Positions 1 to 10,300 of a stretch of DNA of 64,000 nucleotides are shown one piece after another; positions within the stretch are counted from its first letter, which is position 1, and each line of letters opens with the position of its first letter. The stretch is taken from assembly GCF_040939455.1 (NCBI RefSeq), contig NC_134106.1, forward strand, positions 72,394,001 to 72,458,000, given 5' to 3'. This stretch comes from Microcebus murinus. Lineage: Eukaryota; Chordata; Mammalia; Primates; Cheirogaleidae. The translations under genes and the position numbers were made by a program. Under the pieces are notes generated by a model that did not search any database, was not told the origin of the DNA, and saw only the letters and a program-made list of their open reading frames with translations.

Positions 1-1110
1 GAGGGCAGGGTCTCCCCTCCTGCCTTGGCACAGAAGAGTCCAAGCTGGTACTGAGACCTCTGTCTAGTCAAATTCATCCCCAGGGTTATTGTGGGGCTTT
101 AAAACCAGATCCCTTTACATTCACCTACATTCACCACCATGACCCAGGGAAAGGTGTTGAGACATCAAGCACAGCAACTTGACAAGACACCTCGTTCCTA
201 GGAACCTAACTGATGTGGGAATGTGACCAAGGTTAGGCCTGGGGTGCCCTGGGACTCCCTCTACTGAAAGAACCAGAGCGCTCTGAGTCTGAGCAGGACC
301 AGTTAGCTATGGAGAGAGGGTTTTAAGGGTTGCCCTCAGCGCTTCTAACTTCCCTTTTAGGGTTAGGCTGAGAGGTAGGGCACTGGTTATTGACTAAGAT
401 AACCAGTCATTCCTAGTTCATCTGGATTTCTGGGACTTGGAACTTTCAGTTTAGAACCAGGAAAGTCCCAGGCAAACTGGGCTGAATGAGTCTCTGTTCT
501 CAACCCTGGCTGCACATTAGACTCACTTGAGGAGCCTCTACATTAGAGACTAACTTAATTGATCCAGGTAGGCTCTCAGGTAGGTATATATTTTTTAAAG
601 CTCCCAGATTGATTCCAATAAACTACCAGAGTTGAGAACTGCTAGGTTTTAGGCAATGTCCCTAAATAACCATTGAAGTCAGCTATTTTTTAGGCAGAAG
701 TGGTCCCAGATATCTCTCAAAGGGGTGTATGACCAGGTATATTGGTCTTCTCCTTATCAAGAGGGATGTCATGATGGTGGTTGCCCATTGCTGTGCTCTT
801 TCCCCATCCCAAGGCCTCATTTATCGCCAGTAAAGACCAAGCTTTCTCTTTTCCCAGTATGCTCCAATACCTTCTCCTTCAAGATAGTAGGCCAGAGGAA
901 TTGCATCATTTGGATTGGAGGGGGTCACGATTTGCACACTCCCAGATGATGCTGGCATGAGAATTGAGACAGGGCTCTTGTCTCCAGGTCTAGGACATGT
1001 CTAGAATGGTGGTCCAGAGGCCAGCTGAGGGGATTGTGCAGGCTTTAGCTTCACACCATAGGATGTGGGAACTTGGAGACCAGGTGTCTTTGGAACTGTC
1101 CCCCCTGCAG
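1..1110. other. 5' flank or first intron of THNSL2
   Basis: There is no coding sequence and no CpG-rich promoter. It holds one hAT-type repeat (497-643). The acceptor at 1110 shows that the true first exon and promoter lie upstream, probably before base 1. I cannot place them. Confidence 0.6.
497..643 (+). mobile_element. Non-autonomous hAT DNA transposon relic (MER5/MER20 class)
   Basis: It opens with GTTCTCAACCCTGGCTGCAC and closes with the complementary end GAGTTGAGAACTGC. The terminal inverted repeats and the internal A/T run match the classic short MER5/MER20-type elements. Confidence 0.8.
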
Positions 1111-1345
1111 GCTTCCAGCATCATGTGGTATGTCAGCACCCGGGGCATGGCCCCACGGGTCAACTTTGAGGGAGCCCTCTTCTCTGGTTATGCATCAGAT
1201 GGGGGCCTCTTCATGCCTGAGGAGCTCCCACAGCTGGACAAAGAGACCCTGTGTCAGTGGAGCAAGCTCTCCTATCCTGGCCTGGTGAAGGAGCTGTGCA
1301 CCCTCTTCATCGGGCCTGAGCTCATTCCAAGAGATGACTTAAATG
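1111..1345 (+). CDS. THNSL2: THNSL2 coding exon 1 (start codon at 1123)
   Basis: The acceptor is a C-rich tract ending CTGCAG at 1110. The first 12 bases are 5' UTR, then ATG. The exon encodes residues 1-74 and the first base of codon 75, starting MWYVSTRG. This is the N-terminal domain of the threonine synthase fold. The donor is G|GTGAG at 1345/1346, phase 1. Confidence 0.95.
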
Positions 1346-4300
1346 GTGAGCACTCCAGCTCCTGCTTCCACTCCCCCAGCCTCTGCCAGCTCAGCCCTCG
1401 CAGAGTTATAAATCCATCACCCAGCCCCTAGAAAGTCTCTGGGCATATTTCCAAACTCTTTTTTCTCCCTGGCTCTAGAATCCCGGAATTGGAAGTATCC
1501 TGAAAGAGTTCATCTATTCCAGCTCCCACCTCCAGAGAGATGAATGCTGAAATGATCTGCAGAAAATTTTTTCCTTTATTTTTTTAACAAAACTTCTTCC
1601 AGCCTAGAGATTGTTCACAGTCATTCTTGAGTGGCTTGGGTGTTGGGGTATTTCCTTCTTGTATATAAAGCCCCCAAACCCCCGGATTGCTATTTTATTT
1701 CCTTGAATGGTAATTTCAGGAGGACTTTGAGTCCTGGAGTTGCTTGTCTTAAACTGTAATGTGCCTAGATGAATTCCCCTGGGGATCTTGTTAAAATGCA
1801 GATTCTGATTCAGTAGTCTGCTGTGGGCCTGAGAATTCTGCACTTCTGTCAAGTTTCCAGATAGTACTGGTGCTGCTGGTCCATGGACCACACTTTGAGT
1901 GGCAAGAATAAATCCATAATGTAATTAATGGTGGGTGTTTTGGGTTGAGGAGGAGAAAGGATCTCTCAAAATGTGGTCCAGTGGCCAGCAGTGATGGCAT
2001 TACTTGGGGACTTGTTAGAAACCTCAGGTTCCCTCATACCTGCTGAACCTAACTCTGCATTTTTAACATGATCCCAAATGCTTGGTTTGCCAATGAAAGT
2101 TTGAGAAAGCTCTATTCTAGACTTCCCTGATTTAGGTAGAATTGTATATCAACCATGGAAAGTTTTGGCATCACAGGTGTGAGATTTAGTAATGCAACAA
2201 ACAAACAAAAAGCTTCCTATCTTTAGAAAGGAAAATTAGGGGAGATAAGATGTTGATTTATTATAAAACTATTTAATTGACCCTCTCTTGGAATACATGA
2301 TCACAAGAAATTCAAACAGTGAAGAAGTGTATAAGTGAAAAGTGAAAGTCTTTTATTACCAATTCTGATTTCTGGGGAAATCACTATGAGGAATCTATGA
2401 AGTTTGGTGCTTGTCTTTCTAGACTTTTTTCTAGGCTTATACAATTATATTCATAAATGGTATCATTTAAGATTAAAATTGCTGATCTTTTTACCTGGTA
2501 GCAAGAGCTAGGAAATGTTAAATTCCAAAGTGTTCAAGAGACTGAGAGAGAACTTGAGAGAAGAGATCATCATGCTGTTTATCTACTATCCAATCCCCTC
2601 TACCCTCACAGATCTTATTGACCGAGCCTTCAACAGATTCCACCACAAAGAAGTGGTCCATCTGTCTAGGTTGAAGAATGGGCTGAACGTGTTGGAGCTG
2701 TGGCATGGGGTCACGTATGCATTCAAGGACCTGTCCCTGTGCTGTACAGCACAGTTTCTGCAGTACTTCCTGGGGAAGAGGGAGAAGCACGTCACCGTGG
2801 TTGTAGGTGGGTATTGTGGGCGTGCTCGAGGAGCCCGATAGTGCCCCAAATGTAGGGTGTCCTCCTATTGGACACTCTCCATTGAGCTGCTCAAGGACTG
2901 TGTTATTGGCTCTTCTAGAGCAGGATTCCTAACCTTTTCATATTTTCTAGTGCTGTGAGCCCCTTGTCAGTCAGATGCATCTTTCTCAGAATAATATTTT
3001 TAAATGTACAAAATACTTAAGATTATGTAGTACCAAGTTCATCGACGTTCTGAATTTTTGTGTATAGATCCATGGACCCTAGGTTAAGTACTAGGTTCCT
3101 ATCCTGAAGGTATTTGAAATAGATGTTGCCGCCTTTGGCAACAATGTTTAAGGGCCATTTTTGTTCCCCTTCCCATCCCATTTGTTCTAAAGGGGAGGGT
3201 TCTATTTTCTTCCTATCCAGGAACATCTGGGGACACAGGGAGTGCTGCCATTGAGAGTGTTCAAGGGGCAAAGAACGTGGACATCATCGTTCTGCTGCCC
3301 AAAGGTCACTGCTCTAAGATTCAGGAGCTCCAGATGACAACAGTGCTGAAGGAGAATGTCCATGTGTTTGGAGGTGGGTGCTGAGGCAGAGGCCAAAGGG
3401 ACAGCATGGGCCTGCATTAGTTGGGTTTGTTTTGGGAGATAGGCTGGGATGAAACTGCTCGATAAACTAGCTAACCATCCCTCCTCCATCAGTAATATTT
3501 TGAGATTGGTATATATGCCTTGGCTTAGCTCTGGGCAGGCTTCTGGCTACACAGTCTCATAAATTATTGGAAGTAACAGGTGCATAAACCAATATCAACA
3601 GTACAACATAGGAAGTGCAGGTTTAAAGCCATGCCCCAAAGAATGCCACCTCCATGCAGGTTCATCATGCTGGCATCATGTATGTAGGGAGCCATGCAGA
3701 GCCATAACCCAAGCCAAGTTTTGTTCCAGGGCACTGAAGTTTAGAGTCCACCAACATGTTAAATAATTATTTTAAGAGAATATATTATTACAATTCACAT
3801 ACTCCTTTATAGTATAGGAACAACTAAGCCACACACTTGGTTAGCAGGTCTAAGTATTTAAAATAGGAGGCTACTCAGTGGTACCCATCACTAGTTATAG
3901 CCCTTCCTGAGCCACATGATAAAAATCATTGCATTTTGTGTTTGGAGAAAGGCAGGAACCATCTCCTTTAATATCAGGCTATCTATTCCAAATGGATTTA
4001 ATAATTATGGGGATAGAGAGTGGAGACAGACCAGGTGAGTATGGGTGGAGCTGTATATTTTTATTTCCACTTCTCATACCCCATTAGACCCCAGGTAGCT
4101 GCAAGGTGGGACTTGGTTGTGGTTTGTACACTATAGCCTTGGGCAGGCTGTCCACTTGGCCTGGCTTGGTCACTCTCCTGGGAGGACAGCAAAAACAACA
4201 ACAACAACAAAAAAAACCTTACCCATGGGAGTAGCATAAATATCCTTTGTTGGTTTATTTAAGAGCAAGCAAAAAGCCCCCTGCCCTCTGTTCTTTAGCA

Positions 4301-7300
4301 AGTGCATACACATTCCAGGGGAAATGTCCATGGTTTAGCTAATGCGGTTGTTGACAAAACCTTACACATCAGCCTTAGTAATTGCCTATATTGGGCTGCA
4401 TTTTGGTGAGCCCAAGGAGTAAGATGGACCACCTGGATTATTGTGTGTGGACACTTATTGGGATTATAAAGTCATTAATTTCCATGTACATTGTATACTT
4501 TGTTCTTCTTAAGCACAGAATAATCTGCAAGTGGTAGGTACTTACTGATTATTGATTATATTATTTGGGATCTTTTGGCTAAAAGTAACAGAAAATCCAA
4601 CTCATACCAGCTTAAACAAGAATATTTTCCAGATTCTGTAACTGGAAGTGTGCAGATGGTTTGGGCTCCCAGTCAACCCTAACTCTGTGGGAATATCAGG
4701 CACTGATTGGCTTGGTCCTGGCAAAGTAACAGGATCATCACGACTGGCTCAGGCCATTCCAGGTTCGCATGTGGTTTTAGACTCAGTCCTCCAGCCTTGT
4801 TGCTGCTGCACAGTGCTGAAGGGCAGAATGGTTAATGACCTTAATGTCTACTCTGGTACTTCGCTGGTACTGTGCTACTTGGCCCTCGTAAGTTTCACCT
4901 CTCTCCCCTCCAAGTATGGATCCAGTGGAGAAATAGACTGTGGTATCAGATAAGAAACCAATATTGGATTGGTTGCTGATTGAGCCAGACTGGGGACTAT
5001 AACTTGGAACAGTGGACAGTTCACCCATAAATTTACCCAATAATTCACTGATAAATTAAGCTGACGTACACACTCAGCTTCAGGGAAGAGAAGTTCTGCC
5101 CATGCAAGCTTACCTGCCACGTAGGAGCAGAGAGCAGATCACCTGCCCATGTGATCTAAGCGAGGGCAGAGGGCAAACCACAGGGGAACGGTGACTGCTT
5201 CCACCCCGAGCCCTGATAGAGGACTGTGGAGTGAAGGCTCAGCCTCTCCCCATCTCGCAGCCAGGTACACAGTTCTTCCTCCTTTGCGGAAGAGTTGGGG
5301 AGGTGGGCATGGAATCCAACGAGGAATTCTTTCCCCAATATACCAGAAGGTTGACGTTTGATATTTTATTTTATATAATGGTAGAAACATTGGAACTGGT
5401 TCTGGCTACATTTTCTGTTCTCTCCAAGCTAGGGCAGAACACAGGAATCTGAGACATGTTTTCTGTCCTTGAGGAGCTTAATATCAAGTCTAGAAAGCCA
5501 GGCCAAGTCATGTGACAGTAAAGAAAGCAAGGCTGGGCCGGGCGCGGTGGCTCACGCCTGTAATCCTAGCACTTTGGGAGGCCGAGGCGGGCGGATTGCT
5601 CGAGGTCAGGAGTTCGAAACCAGCCTGAGCGAGACCCCGTCTCTACCAAAAATAGAAATAAATTAATTGACCAACTAAAAATATATATACAAAAAATTAG
5701 CCGGGCATGGTGGCGCATGCCTGTAGTCCCAGCTACTCGGGAGGCTGAGGCAGTAGGATCGCTGAGCCCCGGAGATTGAGGTTGCTGTGAGCCAGGCTGA
5801 CGCCACGGCACTCACTCTAGCCTGGGCAACAAAGTGAGACTCTGCCTGAAAAAAAAAAAAAAAAAAAAAAAAGAAAGCAAGGCTGTGTGAAGGTCCCAGG
5901 ATGGGCTCACCTGGGAAGGCCTCGTTGGAGGCAGTGCTGACCACTTGGGGCCCACGTTCTCCTGACAGCCGCCCTCTCCTCTCTCCTCTGGCAGTGGAGG
6001 GAAACAGCGACGAGCTCGATGAGCCGATCAAGGCCGTGTTTGCTGACGTGGCTTTTGTCAAGAAGCACCATTTGATGAGCCTGAATTCAATCAACTGGTC
6101 CCGGGTCCTCGTGCAAATGGCCCATCACTTCTTTGCTTACTTCCGGTGTGCATCCTCCTTGGACACACTCCCCCTGCCCCCTGTGGAGGTGGTTGTGCCA
6201 ACGGGGGCTGCCGGTAACCTTGCAGGTAAGGAGACCCTGGGGCACAAATCGGCTTTCCTTAAAAATGCCAGTGGCCCCAGTCCTTCCAGCTGCCCTTTAG
6301 CTGCAACTGTGAGGAGAAAGAAGATTGAGCCATAGTTCAGGAGGTGATGGGAAACCACACAGAGGAAGCTCCCTGCAGACTTCCCTCCTGACCTTTTGGG
6401 GGGCCCTTGCTACTCAGGGGAGTGATAGGTTAACCCTGACGTGTTCTAGCATCCTGAACCGATATGCTTGCTGGCTCAGCAGAGTGTGGAGGGGCAAGGT
6501 CAGGGGGCAGTCGCTGTGTCCAGCTGGCAGTGCCCTGGATCAGAAATATGGACTTTGCTCCCAGCCTCTGCCAGCTATGCAGTGAGGGCAAGTGGCTCGA
6601 CTGGCACACATGTTCCCACTCCTGGGCACACCTCCCAGACACCGTGTGAGGTGGAAAGAGTTCTGGACTTCAGGTTATGGCCCTACTTCTGCGCTGTACT
6701 AGCGGAATGGCTGTGGGACCATCCTTTGGACTCAACTCCTCAGCTATAAAAAGGAGACTGGATCACTTATCATATCTCTCAGGACTGCTGGGGGCAGCAA
6801 ATAAGATTCTTATATGCATGTGAACTTTGGAAGGGTGAAGTGCTCCATAGCTGTGTGGCATTGAAATCATTTCCTCTAATAACATTTATCAAGCACTTAG
6901 CTATGCAGCTGACACTGTTCTAAGTGCTTTTTATATTAGCTCATTTAGTCCTCACTTGCACCTGTGAGGAGGACAAAAGTATCATTTCCATTTTATTATG
7001 AGGAAACGGAGGCACAGAGAGGTCGTCGTCACGGCCTGGTTACATGGCTGGCCAGTGGCAGAGCCAGGACTGCAACCAGGCAGTCTAGCTGGGGAGCCTG
7101 CTCCTCACCACACGCTAGGCTAGTGGGCATTACTGTTCCTCAGTCTGCCAACAGCATTGTTCTGATGGGCACCAAGGACGGTCTAGGTGAGACCACGGAA
7201 GCATCTCTGTGGTTAGGGATCTTCCTGACTTCTGCCACCAGCCAGGGTGTGGAAGGAGCAGTGGTCTGGCTGTAGGCAAGGATGGATCAGCTGCTTCACT

Positions 7301-10300
7301 GCCCATGGCCACCATGCTCCCGTATGCCATTTAGTGACACTGTCTGGAGTCATGCTGCCAGTGGCCCTCTGTGGCCCAGAGCCTGTCTGTGCGCCTGGCC
7401 CAAAATAAACACACAGCATTTGCCAAGGGTGTTCCTGCCTATCCCTGCTCAGTCAGGAGCCACCTGTTTGACTTTAAGCCCCTGGACCCTCCTGAGCCTC
7501 CATTTGGTCTCTGTTATACAAGGATATCAATCATTTTCATGAGGATTGAGTAATATGAATGAGAAAGTGCTTTCAAAATTAAGAGCGATACTGGGTGGTG
7601 TGGTTATCCCTAAGTCCAGTTGACTACTCACCAGAGATAAATCGCTCATGAAAGTACCATATGTAAAGCCTTCCAAAACTACAAGACATTTTGGGGCTCT
7701 ACATCTCTCAGGGGGGAGGAATTCATTGTTTGTTCCTTGGAAACAAGAACTGCTGTTAGGGTGGATCGAGGGTGCTATTCTGCCCTCCCTTGGTGCCTCT
7801 GCAGGAAACAATCTGAAGCCGCTGGTTCTGGGGGCCTGGGTCAGGGGTAAGAGCATGCACCCCGGAGTTAGATGTATTTTGAATACTGACTCTGCAATGC
7901 TAAGCAGAGTCACACATTTAAAGTGTAAAATTCAATGGTGTTTCCATCGCCACACTCAATTTTAGAACATTTGCATCACCCTAAAAAGAGACTGTACCCC
8001 TTAGGAGTTACTTCTCATTTCCCCTCACAATACTCTACCCACCAGCCATGGGCAACCATCAATCTGTTTTGTCTCTAGGTTTTCCTATTCTAGACATTTT
8101 ATATAAATAGAATCATAAAATATGTGGTCTGGCTTCTTTCACTTTGCATAGTGATTTTCAAGGTTCATCCATGTTGTAGATTATATCAGTACTTATTGTA
8201 TGGATATGCCACATTTTATTTATCAGTTTATTAGCTGATGGACATTTGGATTGTTTCAACGTTTTGGCTATTATGGGTAATGCTGCTATGAATATTTGTG
8301 TATATGTTTTTGTGTAGACATATGTATGTTTTGATTTCTTTTGGTATATGACCAGGAGTGGAATTGCTGGGTCATATAGTAACCCTGTGTTTAACATTTT
8401 TGAGGAACTACTGGACTATTTTTCAAAGTGGCTGTGCCATTTTATGTCACCACCAGCAATGTGAGAATTTTCCAATTTTTTTACATCCTCACCAACACTT
8501 TTTATTATCTTTGTGATCTAGCCATCCCAGTGTGTGTGAAATGGTATCTCATTGTGGTTTCGGTGTGTTTCCCTCACGACTAATGATGTTGAGTGTCTTT
8601 TCATGTGTTCATTGGCTGTTTGTATATCTTCTTTGAAGGAATGTCTGTTTCGATCCTTTGCCCATTTTTTAATTGGCTTATTTGTATTTTTAGTGTTAAA
8701 TTGTAAGAGTTCTTCATGTATTCTGGGTACAAGTCCCTTATCAGATACATAATTTGCAAATATTTTTCTCATTCTGTGAGTTGCCTTTTTACTTTCTTGA
8801 TAGTGTCCTTTTTGAAGCACAAAAGCTTCAAAAGCACAAAAGTTTCTTCATTTTATGAAGCCCAATTTACTTTTTTCTTTTTGTTTTTGTTTCTAAAAAA
8901 ACATTGTTTTCCTTTTGTCTTAAGCTGGGTGCATTGCTCAGAAGATGGGCCTGCCCATCCGCCTGGTCGTGGCAGTGAACCGCAATGACATCATCCATAG
9001 GACCGTCCAGCAGGGAGACTTTTCTCTGTCCGAGGCTGTCAAACCAACCTTGGCATCAGCTATGGACATTCAGGTGGGGCTGTGGGGGGGTGTGCAGATC
9101 TGGCCTAGGTGTTTGTTGGGTGGAGCTGGACAATGGCTGAGATCAGCGAGGGCCCCCAAATTCTGCCTTTCTGCCCAGGTGCCATACAACATGGAAAGGA
9201 TCTTCTGGCTGCTCTCCGGCTCTGACAGCCAGGTGACGAGAGTCCTCATGGAGCAGTTTGAAAGGACCCAAAGCCTGAAACTGCCCCAGGAACTGCACAG
9301 CAAGGTTAGTTACTACCCATACGCCACAGAGAAAGGGAAGAGAGCAGCCACACAGCTGACTCGGGGTTTGGAAGTCTGGCCAAGGGAAGGGGACACCTGT
9401 TTCTTGAACACTTGCTGTGAGCCGGGCATTTTCACAGTCACTTTACATGGAATAATTTATTGGATGAGGAGAGACAGTAGAGAGCATGGTTTAGAGTCAG
9501 ATGGACTCAATCTCAAGCCAGCTGTGAGATATTGGGCCAGTTTCTTAAACTCTGTGCCTCAATTTCCTCATCTGTAAAATGGGGATAATAAGAATGCCTA
9601 CCTCATAGAATTCTTGAGGGAGTTTAGTCAAATAATATATGCAAGGCACTTTGCATACCACCTGGTAATATAGGGCTTAGTACATTAACGATTATTATTT
9701 TTATTTATTATTGTTTATTTCCAATAAAAGTGACATTTTGCTCATCCAGTATGACAGAGACTATTGTTCCTGTTGAACTTTTTCTTCTTTCTACCCTTCC
9801 TTCCTTTCTTTCTTTCTTTCCTTCCTTCCTTCCTTTGGAGAAATTCTGTTTCCTTGGACTGGTAGGAGTCTAGTTGGAAGGATTGCTTTTCTTTTAATGC
9901 AACCTGGTGATGGTCACTTATTTTATGTAAACAAAATAGGATTTTTGAAGCTGTTTTTAATTTTTTCTACCACATTCCCGCTGAGTAGCCATCCAGACTG
10001 TGCATACCTCCGGTGGCCAGCCCTCACTACCTCACACCAGCCTAACCATTACAAAGGTCTTTATGTTGAGCTAGAATCTGCTCCTTCTGGCTTGCAGAGT
10101 CTGATTCCACTTCCAAGTTTTCCCTACATTTGAAGAGAATCTGGATTGACTGACTTAGTCTTTTCAGTTCCTTTAGCTGTCCATTCCATGACATAGTTTT
10201 GCATGGTCAATGTCCACCTTAAAGGGTTGTTCTCAAAACTGTATACAGTTCTCTAGGCTGAGCTGTACCCATGCAGACTGGAGTGGAATTCCTGTCTTCT

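Noticed and set aside
5675..6094. 139-codon minus-strand frame
   Set aside because: It is antisense to THNSL2 coding exon 4 and runs into antisense Alu sequence, so the frame is an artefact.
7258..7290. Near match of about 25 bases to 32398-32422 (GTGGTCTGGCTGTARGCAAG)
   Set aside because: Flanks on both sides are unrelated and the length is too short to claim duplication. Probably chance or a tiny shared repeat piece.
8158..8820. Minus-strand frames that look protein-coding
   Set aside because: They are the C-terminal part of an old, broken L1 ORF2, not a host gene.
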